Assembly (NCBI RefSeq): GCF_021497885.1
Contig: NZ_CP046523.1
Span: 1,159,501 to 1,223,500 of the forward strand
Length of the DNA: 64,000 bases
Source of the DNA: Streptococcus oralis
GTDB taxonomy: Bacteria > Bacillota > Bacilli > Lactobacillales > Streptococcaceae
Direction of reading: 5' to 3'
The notes beneath the pieces were generated by a model. That model had not been told where the DNA came from. It worked only from the letters and a program-made list of their open reading frames with translations, and did no database searches. Position numbers and translations under genes: made by a program. Of the stretch, positions 28,559 to 39,699 are shown one piece after another (position 1 is the stretch's first letter; each line of letters opens with the position of its first letter).

Positions 28559-29419
28559 TTACTTGATTTTTTTGGCTAACATAGTCGCAAAGCGTAGTTG
28601 AATGCGATTGCCATTTTCATCACGACGGTGCAGATGTCCTGGATTTTCATTATACTTGACCAATTCCCAATCCTTGTAGTAGTCCGCCAACTCCCCTTCT
28701 TTAAAGGTGAATGGGAAGTTGACTGAGCAAGGATAATCCTCCGTATCCATGGCACAGACGATAAGATTGTAACCACCGACTGTGGTGTGCTCCTGCATAT
28801 TTTGGATAATAGCTGGAATGCGGTCCGCTTGTAGGAACATCAGAACAACTGTCGATACGATGAAATCATAGGCTTGCCCAATGCTGGCTGAATTAATATC
28901 GTATAGTCCGACAGGCATGTCTAGATCCTCTTGCTCTACGATGCTTTGCAAGATTTCAAGGGACAATTCATTTTGATCCACAGCTGTCACATCAAAACCA
29001 TTCTGTGCGAGAAAGAGAGAATTACGGCCTTGACCACAACCCAAATCCAAGGCTCTTCCTGGTTTCACCGTCTGCACAGCCTCTAGGACCTCTGAATGGA
29101 CTGGATTGGTCTGGTACTTCTTAGAAAAGTAATCCTCGGGCCTACAATAAAACTCCAGGTACCACTCTACATCATCTGTTGCAGCCTCTACTCGGTGCCA
29201 GACTTGCGGTTGCGCCATGGGATTGTCTGCTCCTGCCTCAAAGAGGTGCTCAGCTAGAACCTCACCATCTTCAGTCAACTCAATAAACTTGAGTGTCCCC
29301 TTCAAGACAGTGATTTTTCCCCAAGTCCCGACCTTGGTATTGTGTTTCTGCTGGACAATTTCTGGCATGGTCTGTTTATTCCATAAGGGCATCCGTTTAT
29401 AGGCAATTAGTTTTTCCAT
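28559..29419 (-). CDS. tehB: SAM-dependent methyltransferase TehB
   Basis: TehB-type methyltransferase, linked to tellurite resistance in enterobacteria and Haemophilus. 286 aa: an N-terminal cupin-like domain (about 1-95, DUF1971 type) and a C-terminal methyltransferase with motif [21 protein letters not shown] near residue 118 and AVDQN after it. The fused architecture is typical of Haemophilus and streptococcal TehB. True substrate in streptococci is not established. It is 15 nt downstream of smpB. Confidence 0.88.
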   Translation of the reverse strand: MEKLIAYKRMPLWNKQTMPEIVQQKHNTKVGTWGKITVLKGTLKFIELTEDGEVLAEHLFEAGADNPMAQPQVWHRVEAATDDVEWYLEFYCRPEDYFSKKYQTNPVHSEVLEAVQTVKPGRALDLGCGQGRNSLFLAQNGFDVTAVDQNELSLEILQSIVEQEDLDMPVGLYDINSASIGQAYDFIVSTVVLMFLQADRIPAIIQNMQEHTTVGGYNLIVCAMDTEDYPCSVNFPFTFKEGELADYYKDWELVKYNENPGHLHRRDENGNRIQLRFATMLAKKIK

Positions 29420-29433
29420 TATTATTCCTCTTC

Positions 29434-29901
29434 TTATCGCTGGTTCACAGCTTTCATCACACGCGCGATGTCGCGGTTTTGTTCACGTCGCTTGATCGAC
29501 TCCCGTTTGTCATAGTCATGTTTCCCTTTAGCAAGTCCTAAAAGGAGTTTAGCATAACCATCTTTGAGATAGACTTTGAGGGGAACAAGAGTCATCCCTG
29601 TCCCTTTGGTCTCTTGTTCCAATTTTTGAATTTGCTTCTTATGGAGCAGGAGTTTACGACGTCGTTCTGGTTCCTGATTCCAGATATTCCCCTCTTCGTA
29701 AGGGGCGATATGAACATTGCTCAGCCAGACTTCCCCATTTTTTACTTGGGCAAAGCCGTCCTTGAGATTGATTCGAGCAGCTCGAACGCTCTTGATTTCA
29801 GTTCCAGTCAGGACCATTCCTGCCTCTAGCGTATCTACGATTGTATAGTCGTGGTGCGCCTTTTTATTTTGTGCGACGACCTTTCCCTCGCCCTTTGCCA
29901 T
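29434..29901 (-). CDS. smpB: tmRNA-binding protein SmpB
   Basis: Binds tmRNA and brings it to stalled ribosomes for trans-translation. 155 aa with [40 protein letters not shown] and the basic C-terminal tail ([20 protein letters not shown]) that enters the empty mRNA channel. The first 38 nt overlap the end of rnr in another frame. The RNase R-SmpB pairing is functional: RNase R degrades the mRNAs freed by trans-translation. Confidence 0.97.
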   Translation of the reverse strand: MAKGEGKVVAQNKKAHHDYTIVDTLEAGMVLTGTEIKSVRAARINLKDGFAQVKNGEVWLSNVHIAPYEEGNIWNQEPERRRKLLLHKKQIQKLEQETKGTGMTLVPLKVYLKDGYAKLLLGLAKGKHDYDKRESIKRREQNRDIARVMKAVNQR

Positions 29902-32218
29902 GCTTGACTCCTTTCTTTGCTACTTCTTTGTAAAAAGGTTTCTTGCCTTTTTTCTTTTTATCTTTTTGTGAATGCTTATGCTTATCATTTGAACGCCCTG
30001 ATTTTCTCTTGTCTTCCTTCTTATCCGAACGACGACTTGAACCACGACCTCTTTCTTTGCGACCAGCTTGTTTCAAGCCTTTTTCAATGACATCAAATTC
30101 GCTTGGAATGAAGGAGAAATCAATCTCTCCAGTCATCTTATCCGCTCTTTCAACTCGAATGCGAATCTGCTGTCCTACACGGAAGGTTGTGCCTGATTTT
30201 TCCCCACGAAGAGTCAAATCACGCTCGTTAAAATGATAAAACTCAGGCAAATTGGTAATGTGAATCAAGCCTTCGACTGTATTTGGTAATTCAACAAAGA
30301 GACCGAACTTGACAATGCTGGATACAACTGCATCGTACTCTTCTCCCACGTATTCTTCCATGTACTCAGCTTTTTTCATGGCTTCGACTTCACGCTCTGC
30401 CTCGATGGCACGACGTTCACGGTTGGAAGACTGGGTTGCAATCTCTGGAATCACTTGTTCAAAATGCTCGGCTATTTCCATAGAACGCCCATAGTCGCGA
30501 ATCATATGGTGAACAAGGAGGTCAGGATAACGGCGAATCGGACTGGTAAAGTGAGTGTAATAGTCAGCTGCTAGTCCATAGTGACCGTGATTATGCTCCG
30601 AATAGCGAGCTTGTTGCATAGAACGCAGAAGCATCATTGACAATACATCCGCATAGGGTTCTCCCTCAACAGTACGCATGATGTCTTGGAGGGCCTCCTG
30701 GCTAATCTCACTGGCAGTTCCATAAATTCGCAAACCAAAGCTCGAAGCATAATCAATAAACTTCTGAACTTTTTCAGCCTTGGGCTCCTCGTGAATCCGA
30801 TAGATAAAAGGTAGATCCAGCTTGCTAAAGTGCTCGGCAACCGTTTCATTGGCAATCAACATGAAGGACTCGATCATCCGCTCGGCAACACCACGCTGAC
30901 GAAGGACGATATCCACAGGCTTGCCTTTTTTATCCACTAAAATCTTAGCTTCACTGGTATCAAAATTAAGAGCACCACGTTTCTCTCGCATATTTTCTAG
31001 AGTTTCATGAAGCTTGGCCATGAGCTCGATACTAGGAACAATTTTCTTGAATTCCTGTCTCTTTTCCTCATCGCCAGCCAGGATGTCATTAACAGAGCTA
31101 TAGGTCATACGGAAACTAGTCTTGATAACTGTTTGGGTAATGGTGTAATTAACCACACGACCATGTTTATCAATTTCCATAATAGCAGACTGGGTCAAGC
31201 GATCTACTTGAGGATTGAGCGAGCAGATGCCATTTGACAAACGCTCTGGAAGCATTGGCACCACACGGTCTGTCACGTAGACAGAAGTCGCGCGGTTAAG
31301 AGCTTCCTTGTCAAGGGCAGAGCCCTCGGTTACATAGTAGGAAACATCCGCGATGTGAACTCCGAGCTCTAGATTGCCATTTTTCAAAGGCTTAATGTGT
31401 ACTGCATCGTCTAAGTCCTTGGCATCCGCACCATCAATGGTAAAGGTGATTTCATCTCTCAGGTCCAGACGGCCTTCCATATCCTTCTCTGATGGAGCAT
31501 CTGGCACACTTTCTGCCTCCTTGAGAACAGCTTCTGGAAATTCTGAGACAATATCCATGGATTCCAAGACTTCAAGAACGTCAATCCCAGCATCAGTCGA
31601 GTGTCCCACCACGTCCAGCACACTAGCGACAAAGAAATCATGTTTCTTACTTGGGTATTTGTCGATAAAGACCTTAAGAACCTCTGTCCCTTCCAACTTG
31701 ATAGCTGGTTTCTTCACATAGATTGGTTGGCTGATTTTCTGGTTTTTCGAACGGATATAACCAGCATACTTGGGCTTTTCCTGATCCAGAACGATTTGAC
31801 CGACAACGGTTGTCAGACTATGCTCTAGGATATCAATAATTTTGGCTTCTGCAGCTGTTCCTTTATTTCTATCAGCAACTTTCTTGATGACCACCTCAAC
31901 GGTATCACCATCAATGGCATAGTTGACGTCGTTTTTTCCTACAAAAAGATCGTCCTCTTCCCCTTCTAGACTGACAAAACCAAAGCCATTTTTATGGGCA
32001 TGAAAAATCCCTTTGAGGGTGATTTCATGTTTCTTCTTCTGGTCCAAGGCAAGGCTACCATCATCTTCAAAACGAATCTGGTGCTTTCTTTCCATCAGAG
32101 ACAGGGTTTTAATCAACTCACGGAAATCCTTGGACCCATCCTTTCCGAGAGCCTGAGCTAGGTCATTTACCGTCACTCGCCCCTTCTCTTGCAAATATTC
32201 TTTAATTTTATCTTTCAT
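29864..32218 (-). CDS. rnr: ribonuclease R
   Basis: Processive 3'-5' exoribonuclease that degrades structured RNA. 784 aa: N-terminal winged helix ([20 protein letters not shown]), cold-shock domains, RNB catalytic domain with the Asp cluster [19 protein letters not shown] near residue 262, S1 domain near 625-705, and a Lys-rich tail of about 70 residues. The last part of that tail is encoded by DNA that also encodes the start of smpB. Confidence 0.97.
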   Translation of the reverse strand: MKDKIKEYLQEKGRVTVNDLAQALGKDGSKDFRELIKTLSLMERKHQIRFEDDGSLALDQKKKHEITLKGIFHAHKNGFGFVSLEGEEDDLFVGKNDVNYAIDGDTVEVVIKKVADRNKGTAAEAKIIDILEHSLTTVVGQIVLDQEKPKYAGYIRSKNQKISQPIYVKKPAIKLEGTEVLKVFIDKYPSKKHDFFVASVLDVVGHSTDAGIDVLEVLESMDIVSEFPEAVLKEAESVPDAPSEKDMEGRLDLRDEITFTIDGADAKDLDDAVHIKPLKNGNLELGVHIADVSYYVTEGSALDKEALNRATSVYVTDRVVPMLPERLSNGICSLNPQVDRLTQSAIMEIDKHGRVVNYTITQTVIKTSFRMTYSSVNDILAGDEEKRQEFKKIVPSIELMAKLHETLENMREKRGALNFDTSEAKILVDKKGKPVDIVLRQRGVAERMIESFMLIANETVAEHFSKLDLPFIYRIHEEPKAEKVQKFIDYASSFGLRIYGTASEISQEALQDIMRTVEGEPYADVLSMMLLRSMQQARYSEHNHGHYGLAADYYTHFTSPIRRYPDLLVHHMIRDYGRSMEIAEHFEQVIPEIATQSSNRERRAIEAEREVEAMKKAEYMEEYVGEEYDAVVSSIVKFGLFVELPNTVEGLIHITNLPEFYHFNERDLTLRGEKSGTTFRVGQQIRIRVERADKMTGEIDFSFIPSEFDVIEKGLKQAGRKERGRGSSRRSDKKEDKRKSGRSNDKHKHSQKDKKKKGKKPFYKEVAKKGVKHGKGRGKGRRTK

Positions 32219-32312
32219 GTTTTCTTTCTAGATTTTTATAATTTTTTTGACTGATAACTTTAGAAGTGTCATTAAAAATAAAAATAGGCTAAGACCTAGT
32301 CTCGCCCATTTC

Positions 32313-32546
32313 TTATCTACTTGATAATACCGTCAATGCTAAGGCAATGGCTAGCCAGAAAAAGACTAAAATACCTGTCAAACGTTGCATCACAGCTTCA
32401 AAACCACGCGCTTTACTACGTTCAAACAAATCACCTGAGCTGGCATCAAATACATTGCTGGATTGGTTCTTAGTTGGTTGCATGAAAATCGCAATCACAA
32501 TCACAACAGATAATACTAATAAAATGGTTAATAATAGGTTATACAT
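32313..32546 (-). CDS. secG: preprotein translocase subunit SecG
   Basis: Small subunit of the SecYEG channel. 77 aa with two membrane helices (residues 2-22 and about 56-75) and the conserved loop FMQPTKNQSSNVFDASSGDLF. RBS AAGGAGTTTGAT. It precedes rnr with about 95 nt between, a common Firmicute order. Confidence 0.94.
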   Translation of the reverse strand: MYNLLLTILLVLSVVIVIAIFMQPTKNQSSNVFDASSGDLFERSKARGFEAVMQRLTGILVFFWLAIALALTVLSSR

Positions 32547-32585
32547 ATCAAACTCCTTAAAATCCCTATTATTTTACCATAAATT

Positions 32586-32735
32586 CTACTTAGATTCAAG
32601 ATGTAGGGTTACTTTTCTTTCCTTGGGACAATACTTTAAAACTTCAATCTTGTCTGGATGGGTTTTGGAGTTCTTACTGGTTAGATAATTCATGCTACCA
32701 CAAGAAGAGCATTTGAGATTGATTTTTACTCGCAC
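32586..32735 (-). CDS. rpmG: 50S ribosomal protein L33 (GTG start)
   Basis: 49-aa ribosomal protein: [20 protein letters not shown] and [14 protein letters not shown]. It starts with GTG at 32735, sharing one base with the TAG stop of pmrA (TAGTG). The first CxxC is intact, but in the second half only one Cys remains (YCPKE, where CPxC is usual), so it is a three-Cys form unlikely to bind zinc normally. Streptococci carry more than one rpmG paralogue. Confidence 0.9.
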   Translation of the reverse strand: MRVKINLKCSSCGSMNYLTSKNSKTHPDKIEVLKYCPKERKVTLHLESK

Positions 32736-33934
32736 TAGATTTCCTTTACTTTTAATAATGATCTAAATTGAACTAAGTTGTATAAACAACTAAGAGCCAC
32801 ACAGGCTGCTGTCGCATAAAAAACAGAGTGGTAGCCGAATTGCCCTGCTACTGCTGAACCAGTCATGGGACCAACAACACCCCCAAGGTAGAAAAAGACT
32901 TGGTTAAAGGCAAAAATTCTTGAAATACCTGATTTTGGAGTCATTTTGCTGAGAAGAGCATTGACCCCCGGTATCAGAGCACCCGTTCCCAAACCAAAGA
33001 GAAAACGATACAAGCCAAGTTGAATGGGGCTGGTTGCATGGGCACAAAGAAGGTAAATGATGACTGAATAAATCTGCGCTGCAACTAAAAGTCTATGATT
33101 TCCTACCTTATCTCCTAGTTTTCCCATCACTCCAGCACTCATCATGCTAGAAAATCCCATGCTGGATACGATCAAACCAGATACAAAGAGGAGATTTTCA
33201 GTCTGCCCTAAGTCCCGAACATAGAGAGCCAGAATGGGTCCAATGGATTGAGCCGAAAATTGTATGACAAAGGTAGTTAAAAATAAACTAATCAAAAGAT
33301 GAGAGTGCTTGATTGAACCGAGCAATTCCTTTGTTGGTATTGCTTTCTCCTTAGCTACTGGTTGAAAATCTTCCTTGATGAAGAAAATGGTTAGGATTGC
33401 AGCTAAAAATAGGAAAGCACCCACCAATAAAAAGACATTGCGAATACCAAAAATTTCAGCAATAAAGCCTCCAACAAAAGGACCCGTCAGTGTTCCTGCA
33501 ACAACACCTGTTGATAGAGTCCCCAGAGCCGCTCCTGACTTATCTTTAGGTACTTGACTAGCAATCAAGGCCGTTGCATTGGGGACAAAACCTGTAAATA
33601 CACCATTAAGCAAGCGCAGAAAGAGTAGCCAATAGATATTCGGTACGAAGGCCAAACCTCCCATGGTGATGGTCATAGCAAGCCCGGCTCGAATCATCAT
33701 GGGTTTTCGACCGTACTTGTCAGCAAGAATACCCCAGATAGGAGAAATCAAAGCTGCTGAAACTGCCGAAACTGAGATGGCTAATCCAGCATAAAAAGCA
33801 ACTTGGTCCCCTTCAATTCCCAACTGCTCTACAAAGATAGGCATAAAAGGGACGACCAAGGAAATACTGGCTCCCGTTAGAAAACTACCGAACCAGGCGA
33901 CACGAAGATTCTCTTTCCAACTAATCTCTTGCAC
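32735..33934 (-). CDS. pmrA: multidrug efflux MFS transporter PmrA
   Basis: Drug:H+ antiporter of the 12-TM major facilitator superfamily; in pneumococcus PmrA contributes to fluoroquinolone efflux. The chosen GTG start at 33934 gives 399 aa beginning at [10 protein letters not shown] and has AAGGAGG 8 nt upstream, within the end of coaE; an ATG at 33952 would be 6 codons longer. Signature MFS loop [17 protein letters not shown] after TM2 and the antiporter motif-C-like [14 protein letters not shown] are seen. Confidence 0.88.
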   Translation of the reverse strand: MQEISWKENLRVAWFGSFLTGASISLVVPFMPIFVEQLGIEGDQVAFYAGLAISVSAVSAALISPIWGILADKYGRKPMMIRAGLAMTITMGGLAFVPNIYWLLFLRLLNGVFTGFVPNATALIASQVPKDKSGAALGTLSTGVVAGTLTGPFVGGFIAEIFGIRNVFLLVGAFLFLAAILTIFFIKEDFQPVAKEKAIPTKELLGSIKHSHLLISLFLTTFVIQFSAQSIGPILALYVRDLGQTENLLFVSGLIVSSMGFSSMMSAGVMGKLGDKVGNHRLLVAAQIYSVIIYLLCAHATSPIQLGLYRFLFGLGTGALIPGVNALLSKMTPKSGISRIFAFNQVFFYLGGVVGPMTGSAVAGQFGYHSVFYATAACVALSCLYNLVQFRSLLKVKEI

Positions 33935-34526
33935 AGCTATCGCCTCCTTCAAGTAACCTCACTACTTGACTCACAAGCTGATCACGGCTGCCATTATTAT
34001 CCAATATATAGCTCGCTAGTTTTTTCTTTTCTTCTAAAGACCACTGGGCTGCCAGACGCGACTCCGCTACTTCCTTAGAAAGATGATCCCGTTTCATGAA
34101 ACGTTCTAATTGGATATCACGGTCCACATAAACCAGCCACGTTTCATCAAACCAAGCACTGTAGTCCTGTTCAAATAGCAGGGGAATATCCATGAAAAAC
34201 ATCGCTTCTGTCTGAACCAACTGGTCTCTTAAAGCAGCCAATTCCTCACGAATAATCTCTCCTTGGGTTTGTTTAGACCATTCCCGCTCCTCAGGATTTG
34301 AGAAGATGAGACTAGCTAGGAGAGGGCGATTGAGTTCTCCATTTTCAAGGATGATTTTCTGCCCAAAGTGCTGAACTAAGAGCTGATAAAGACGACCACC
34401 AGGTTTTTGTAGCTGGTGGACGACTGCGTCAGCATCCACTACTTGAAAGCCTTGCTCTCTTAGGAAATTTGTCACAGTTGACTTACCTGAGGCAATTCCT
34501 CCTGTGATTCCGATGATTTTTCCCAT
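33921..34526 (-). CDS. coaE: dephospho-CoA kinase
   Basis: Last step of CoA synthesis: phosphorylates dephospho-CoA. From the ATG at 34526 it is 201 aa ([19 protein letters not shown]), the usual size; GGAGGGACTG is the RBS. P-loop GGIASGKST at residues 9-17. Start overlaps the mutM stop by one base (TGATG). Its 3' end overlaps pmrA by 14 nt. Confidence 0.95.
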   Translation of the reverse strand: MGKIIGITGGIASGKSTVTNFLREQGFQVVDADAVVHQLQKPGGRLYQLLVQHFGQKIILENGELNRPLLASLIFSNPEEREWSKQTQGEIIREELAALRDQLVQTEAMFFMDIPLLFEQDYSAWFDETWLVYVDRDIQLERFMKRDHLSKEVAESRLAAQWSLEEKKKLASYILDNNGSRDQLVSQVVRLLEGGDSCARD

Positions 34527-35350
34527 CAGTCCCTCCTTTGACACTGAGGACAAAAATGAGTTCCTCGTCCACCGAGCTGGATTTTCTCAATCACTGTCCC
34601 ACAGCTTGCACATTCTTGGCCAGCCTTGTCATAGACCTGATGAAAATCCTGCATAGTTCCGTCTTCCCCAAAGGCATTGGTATAGGTTCGAATAGTCGAA
34701 CCACCTTTTTCAACAGCCTGTCCCAAAACAGCAATGGTCTGGTCATGAATAGCTGACGCTTCTTCTGCTGTTAAACTCTGAGAAGATCGAGCTGGATGGA
34801 CCTGTGCTCGCCAGAGGACCTCATCCACATAGATATTGCCAAGGCCAGCTACCAGGGTCTGGTCTAGGAGATGGGATTTGATAGGCTTTTTAGACTTGGC
34901 TAGAGCGACTTGAAAATCCTGCAAATCAAAGTCCTGCTCTCTTGGTTCAGGGCCTAGTTTTTTAGAAACAAAGTAGGCTTCCAAAATGTCGGGCGCCAGC
35001 AGTTCCATAGTACCAAACTTGCGCACATCCTCATAAACAAGCGTACCTCCATCTTCAAACCGAATGAAAACATGGGCATGCTTGCGTTCAGGAACCTGAT
35101 CTGGACAGTAAAAATACTTGCCCTCCATCCGCAGATGGGAAATCAAGACCTTATCTGTCAGGTTAAAAAGTAGATATTTCCCACGGCGTCCCATTGACTC
35201 GATAATCTGACCAGGCAATTCCTTTTGAAACTCTTCCAAATCCGTCTTAATCATCTTGGGATAACGAATCTCTAGGCTAGAAATCTTCTTTCCCAAAATC
35301 AATTTTTCTAAGCCACGACGAACCGTTTCAACCTCAGGTAATTCAGGCAT
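34526..35350 (-). CDS. mutM: formamidopyrimidine-DNA glycosylase MutM (Fpg)
   Basis: Base-excision repair enzyme that removes 8-oxoguanine and nicks the site. The ATG at 35350 (RBS GAAGGAGGAACG) gives [14 protein letters not shown] with catalytic Pro2 and Glu3; the frame extends to 35392 but an N-terminal extension would bury the catalytic proline. 274 aa. H2TH motif near 150-200 and C-terminal zinc finger CASC ... CPQC. Confidence 0.96.
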   Translation of the reverse strand: MPELPEVETVRRGLEKLILGKKISSLEIRYPKMIKTDLEEFQKELPGQIIESMGRRGKYLLFNLTDKVLISHLRMEGKYFYCPDQVPERKHAHVFIRFEDGGTLVYEDVRKFGTMELLAPDILEAYFVSKKLGPEPREQDFDLQDFQVALAKSKKPIKSHLLDQTLVAGLGNIYVDEVLWRAQVHPARSSQSLTAEEASAIHDQTIAVLGQAVEKGGSTIRTYTNAFGEDGTMQDFHQVYDKAGQECASCGTVIEKIQLGGRGTHFCPQCQRRD

Positions 35351-35398
35351 CGTTCCTCCTTCTGTAAAAACAAGAAGCAGGCATGAGCCCACCTCTAC

Positions 35399-36298
35399 TT
35401 AGTATTCTTTCTCATTATAGCCAAAATCAGCCAAATCTAGCTTTTTATCACGCCAGTTTTTCTTGACCTTGACCCATGTTTCTAGGAATACCTTATCTCC
35501 TAGCATCAGTTCGATATCACGACGGGCCAGGCTACCAATTTTCTTGAGCATTGCACCACCTTTTCCGATGATAATGCCTTTTTGGCTATCTCGCTCCACC
35601 ATGATGGTTGCACGGATGTGAACCTTGTCTGTCTCTTCATCCCGTTTCATAGAGTCAACCACTACGGCAACTGAGTGTGGAATCTCTTCACGTGTCAAAT
35701 GAAGAACCTTCTCACGGATCATTTCTGAAACCAAGAAACGCTCAGGGTGGTCTGTGATTTGATCAGATGGGAAATACTGGAAACCTTCCTCTAGATTTTC
35801 ACTCAAAATATCGATTAGACGAGAAACGTTATTTCCCTGAAGGGCTGAGATAGGAACAATTTCCTTAAAGTCCATCTGGTTACGTAAGTCATCAATCTGA
35901 GACAAAAGCTGGTCTGGATGGACCTTGTCAATCTTGTTCACCACCAGAATCACAGGAACCTTGGCAGCTTTCAGACGCTCAATAATCATGTCGTCACCCT
36001 TACCACGAGGCTCATCAGCTGGCACCATGAATAGAACAGTATCTACTTCACGAAGGGTGCTGTAGGCAGATTCCACCATGAAATCTCCAAGAGCCGTCTT
36101 AGGCTTGTGAATCCCCGGTGTATCGATAAAGACGATTTGTTCCTTATCCGTGGTGTAAATCCCCATGATTTTATTGCGCGTTGTTTGCGCCTTGTCACTC
36201 ATAATGGCAATCTTTTGCCCCATGACGTGATTTAAAAATGTTGACTTCCCAACATTGGGACGCCCTAAAATGGCTACAAAGCCTGATTTAAATGTCAT
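35399..36298 (-). CDS. era: ribosome-assembly GTPase Era
   Basis: Binds 16S rRNA 3' end during 30S maturation. 299 aa; G1 GRPNVGKS near residues 12-19, G3 DTPGIH, G4 NKID, and a C-terminal KH domain with [20 protein letters not shown]. It follows dgkA by 16 nt in the ybeY-dgkA-era-mutM-coaE-pmrA-rpmG gene run. Confidence 0.97.
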   Translation of the reverse strand: MTFKSGFVAILGRPNVGKSTFLNHVMGQKIAIMSDKAQTTRNKIMGIYTTDKEQIVFIDTPGIHKPKTALGDFMVESAYSTLREVDTVLFMVPADEPRGKGDDMIIERLKAAKVPVILVVNKIDKVHPDQLLSQIDDLRNQMDFKEIVPISALQGNNVSRLIDILSENLEEGFQYFPSDQITDHPERFLVSEMIREKVLHLTREEIPHSVAVVVDSMKRDEETDKVHIRATIMVERDSQKGIIIGKGGAMLKKIGSLARRDIELMLGDKVFLETWVKVKKNWRDKKLDLADFGYNEKEY

Positions 36299-36314
36299 AA
36301 TTTCCTCTTATTGT

Positions 36315-36710
36315 TTAAAATAGTATATCCCAAATGCGTGGGAGAAAGATAAATGCACCTGTCACTGCAGCAAAAAGAGAGACCACAAGCACGGCACCTG
36401 CTGCCATGTCCTTGGCTTTCTTTGCCAACATAGAAAAGTGATAGTGACTGGCTAGATCCACCACATTTTCAATAGCAGAGTTCATAATCTCAAAGGCTAC
36501 TACCAAGAAAATGCTCATCAGGAGAAAGAGCCATTCAATGCGTGACACCTGAAAAACAAAACCTGCAAAGATAACTACTAGAGCCGTCACTGCATGTTTT
36601 CGCATATTGCGTTCTTCCTTGAAAGCAGTCAGAATTCCTGTAAGAGCAAATTCTAAACTAGATACCAGGTCACGATTTTTCCATTTTCGTTTATTGTCTT
36701 GTGAGTCCAT
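36315..36710 (-). CDS. dgkA: diacylglycerol/undecaprenol kinase family protein
   Basis: Integral membrane kinase; Gram-positive members mainly phosphorylate undecaprenol. 131 aa with three membrane helices and the signature [20 protein letters not shown] (catalytic Glu and metal-binding Glu). It overlaps the end of ybeY by 20 nt. Confidence 0.92.
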   Translation of the reverse strand: MDSQDNKRKWKNRDLVSSLEFALTGILTAFKEERNMRKHAVTALVVIFAGFVFQVSRIEWLFLLMSIFLVVAFEIMNSAIENVVDLASHYHFSMLAKKAKDMAAGAVLVVSLFAAVTGAFIFLPRIWDILF

Positions 36711-37188
36711 AGGCTGTCAAAATTTCTTCTTGTAAACCGAACATCTCCGCTTCTTCTTCCGGAGTGTAGTGATCGTAGCCGTTAATGTGTAAAAAGCCGT
36801 GTACTGCCAAGAAGCCCATTTCACGCTCAAAGCTGTGACCGTATTCCTCAGCCTGCTCATGCGCTTTATCGATAGAGATGAACAGTTCCCCAATATAAGC
36901 ATCAAACTCAGACATCATCTCTGCCAATTCAGGATTTTCAAGCAAATCCTCTTCGTCAAAGGCAATGTCCAACTCTGGCTTATACTCAAGGCTGATGACA
37001 TCTGTCGGACGATCCGTATCACGGTACTCGAGGTTGAGTTCGTGGCTACGCTCATTGGTCACAAAAGTGACTGCCATCTCCTTGTCTTCTTTTCCTATTT
37101 TTTGGGCTGCAAATTCCAAAATTTCTTGGGTTTGGTGCAAGATTTCTTGTGAAACTTGACCAGTTTCATCTACCATTTCAATATACAT
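36691..37188 (-). CDS. ybeY: endoribonuclease YbeY (16S rRNA maturation)
   Basis: Zinc-dependent rRNA maturation factor. 165 aa with the metal motif [11 protein letters not shown] near residues 130-140 and [14 protein letters not shown]. First gene of the era operon. Confidence 0.95.
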   Translation of the reverse strand: MYIEMVDETGQVSQEILHQTQEILEFAAQKIGKEDKEMAVTFVTNERSHELNLEYRDTDRPTDVISLEYKPELDIAFDEEDLLENPELAEMMSEFDAYIGELFISIDKAHEQAEEYGHSFEREMGFLAVHGFLHINGYDHYTPEEEAEMFGLQEEILTAYGLTRQ

Positions 37189-37217
37189 GTACTTCTCGAT
37201 TCTCTTTACTTGGCTTT

Positions 37218-37223
37218 ATTATA
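37218..37223 (-). promoter_or_regulatory. extended -10 promoter of the ybeY-era operon
   Basis: Minus-strand TGTGGTATAAT, about 30 nt before the ybeY ATG. The same TGTGG extension occurs before pfkA and the U32 peptidase gene. Confidence 0.65.
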
Positions 37224-37256
37224 CCACATTTCCATGATTTTATTCTACCTTTTTGA

Positions 37257-37262
37257 TATAAT
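37257..37262 (+). promoter_or_regulatory. -10 of pavA promoter
   Basis: TATAAT preceded by TTTTTGA, 30 nt before the chosen pavA start. It lies so close to the in-frame ATG at 37266 that this ATG is unlikely to be translated. Confidence 0.65.
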
Positions 37263-37292
37263 ACTATGGAATACAATCACAAGGAGAGAACG

Positions 37293-38948
37293 ATGTCATT
37301 TGACGGATTTTTTTTACATCACATGGTTGAGGAATTGAGAAGCGAGTTAGTCAATGGTCGCATCCAGAAAATCAATCAACCTTTTGAACAAGAGTTGATC
37401 TTGCAAATCCGCAGCAATCGCCAAAGCCATCGCCTGCTCCTTTCTGCTCATCCCGTTTTTGGACGCATCCAGCTGACCCAAACGACTTTTGAAAATCCAG
37501 CCCAACCTTCGACTTTTATCATGGTTTTGAGAAAGTATTTGCAGGGTGCTCTGATTGAGTCAATTGAGCAAATCGAAAATGACCGTATTGTGGAAATCAC
37601 GGTTTCCAATAAAAACGAAATTGGAGATCATATCCAGGCTACCTTGATTATCGAAATCATGGGGAAACACAGCAATATTCTCCTCGTCGATAAAAGTAGC
37701 CATAAAATCCTCGAAGTCATCAAACACGTCGGCTTTTCGCAAAATAGCTACCGCACCTTACTTCCAGGATCGACCTATATCGCTCCACCAACCACCGAGT
37801 CTCTCAATCCTTTTACTGTCAAGGATGAAAAGCTCTTTGAAATCCTGCAGACACAAGAACTAACAGCAAAAAATCTTCAAAGCCTCTTTCAAGGTTTAGG
37901 TCGTGATACGGCAAACGAACTGGAAAGTCTATTGGTTCATGATAAACTGTCCACTTTCCGTAACTTTTTCTGTCAAGAAACCAAGCCTTTCCTGACAGAG
38001 ACTTCTTTCAGTCCAGTTCCTTTTGTAAATCAGGTGGGAGAGCCTTTTACCAGTCTTTCTGATTTGCTGGACACCTACTATAAGGACAAGGCTGAACGGG
38101 ACCGCGTCAAACAGCAAGCCAGTGAACTGATTCGACGTGTTGAAAATGAACTTCAGAAAAATCGACATAAGCTTAAAAAACAAGAAAAAGAGTTACTGGC
38201 AACAGACAATGCTGAGGAATTTCGCCAAAAAGGGGAATTATTGACAACCTTCCTCCACCAAGTGCCTAATGACCAAGATCAGGTTACCTTGGACAACTAC
38301 TACACCAATCAACCTATCACCATTGCGCTTGATAAGGCCCTAACACCCAGCCAGAATGCTCAACGCTATTTTAAACGTTACCAGAAACTCAAAGAAGCTG
38401 TCAAATACTTGACTGAGCTGATCGAAGAAACCAAGGCAACCATTCTTTATCTAGAAAGCGTCGAAACGGTTCTCAACCAAGCTGGACTGGAGGAAATTGC
38501 TGAAATCCGTGAAGAATTGATCCAAACAGGCTTCATTAGAAGACGCCAACGTGAAAAAATCCAGAAACGCAAAAAACCAGAACAGTATCTGGCGAGCGAT
38601 GGCAAAACCATTATCTATGTCGGACGAAACAACCTGCAAAATGAGGAATTGACCTTTAAAATGGCCCGCAAGGAGGAACTTTGGTTCCATGCCAAGGACA
38701 TTCCTGGAAGTCATGTCGTCATCTCAGGAAATCTCAATCCTTCTGACGAAGTCAAGACAGATGCGGCGGAACTGGCTGCCTATTTCTCCAAAGGGCGCTT
38801 GTCAAATCTCGTACAAGTGGATATGATTGAAGTTAAAAAACTCAATAAACCAACTGGTGGCAAACCTGGCTTTGTAACCTACACAGGACAAAAGACCCTC
38901 CGCGTTACACCAGACCCAGAAAAAATCGCATCTATGAAAAAATCCTGA
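37293..38948 (+). CDS. pavA: fibronectin-binding protein PavA / RqcH (NFACT family)
   Basis: NFACT protein: known in pneumococcus as the adhesin PavA, and homologous to RqcH/Rqc2, which adds alanine tails to nascent chains on obstructed 50S subunits. Start at 37293 (RBS AAGGAGAGAACG, MSFDGFFLHH) gives 551 aa, the usual length. Domains: NFACT-N (1-about 180), helix-hairpin-helix, long coiled coil (about 270-430) and NFACT-R with ELWFHAKDIPGSHVVI near residue 460. No signal peptide or anchor, despite its surface role. Confidence 0.95.
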   Translation: MSFDGFFLHHMVEELRSELVNGRIQKINQPFEQELILQIRSNRQSHRLLLSAHPVFGRIQLTQTTFENPAQPSTFIMVLRKYLQGALIESIEQIENDRIVEITVSNKNEIGDHIQATLIIEIMGKHSNILLVDKSSHKILEVIKHVGFSQNSYRTLLPGSTYIAPPTTESLNPFTVKDEKLFEILQTQELTAKNLQSLFQGLGRDTANELESLLVHDKLSTFRNFFCQETKPFLTETSFSPVPFVNQVGEPFTSLSDLLDTYYKDKAERDRVKQQASELIRRVENELQKNRHKLKKQEKELLATDNAEEFRQKGELLTTFLHQVPNDQDQVTLDNYYTNQPITIALDKALTPSQNAQRYFKRYQKLKEAVKYLTELIEETKATILYLESVETVLNQAGLEEIAEIREELIQTGFIRRRQREKIQKRKKPEQYLASDGKTIIYVGRNNLQNEELTFKMARKEELWFHAKDIPGSHVVISGNLNPSDEVKTDAAELAAYFSKGRLSNLVQVDMIEVKKLNKPTGGKPGFVTYTGQKTLRVTPDPEKIASMKKS

Positions 38949-38975
38949 TTTTAATTGAAATCAGGATTTTCTTTT
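38941..38975. terminator. bidirectional terminator between pavA and deoD
   Basis: Stem AATCCTGATTT / AAATCAGGATT (38941-38951 and 38958-38968), flanked by A-run and T-run. It contains the pavA stop codon. Confidence 0.85.
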
Positions 38976-38980
38976 ACATT

Positions 38981-39691
38981 TTACTCTGCAATCAAGGTTT
39001 CCAAACCAACCTTCATCATATCAGTGAAGGTGTTTTGACGTTCTTCTGCAGTGGTGTCTTCATCTGGATTGACCAAACTATCAGAAATGGTCATGATAGC
39101 AAGTGCATCAACGTGGTGTTGGGCAGCCAAGTAGTAAAGAGCTGCTGCTTCCATTTCCACAGCCTTAACCCCCCATTTACCAAGCTCGATGTTCTTTTCA
39201 AAGTAGTTTGAGTAAAAGACATCAGATGACAAGACGTTCCCAACGTGGGTGGTCATACCAAGTTCTTTGGCGATATGGTAGGCCTTGTCTAGCAAATCAA
39301 AACTAGCGATTTGTGGAAAATCATACTGTGGCCAGTCGTTGCGGATGATGTTTGAGTTGGTTGCAGCTGCTTGCGCCAAAACCAATTCACGGACATGGAC
39401 ATCATCATTCAAAGAACCAGCAGTTCCCACTCGGATTAATTTCTTCACACCGTAGTCCACAATCAACTCACGCGCATAAATCGAAATAGATGGCATTCCC
39501 ATCCCAGTTCCCATAACAGATACACGGTGACCCTTGTAAGTACCAGTGTAACCAAACATGTTACGCACTTCATTAAAACAAACAGCATCTTCAAGGAAAT
39601 TCTCCGCAATAAATTTCGCACGAAGAGGATCCCCAGGAAGAAGAATTTTATCAGCAATTTCACCCTGCTGAGCAGCAATATGGATAGACAT
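38981..39691 (-). CDS. deoD: purine-nucleoside phosphorylase, hexameric DeoD type
   Basis: Phosphorolysis of purine (deoxy)nucleosides to base and (deoxy)ribose-1-phosphate. 236 aa; phosphate-binding [11 protein letters not shown] near residue 20, substrate loop [14 protein letters not shown] near 178, and catalytic Asp in ISDSLV. It is separated from the rest of the salvage cluster by about 360 nt of structured repeats. Confidence 0.95.
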   Translation of the reverse strand: MSIHIAAQQGEIADKILLPGDPLRAKFIAENFLEDAVCFNEVRNMFGYTGTYKGHRVSVMGTGMGMPSISIYARELIVDYGVKKLIRVGTAGSLNDDVHVRELVLAQAAATNSNIIRNDWPQYDFPQIASFDLLDKAYHIAKELGMTTHVGNVLSSDVFYSNYFEKNIELGKWGVKAVEMEAAALYYLAAQHHVDALAIMTISDSLVNPDEDTTAEERQNTFTDMMKVGLETLIAE

Positions 39692-39699
39692 AATTTATG

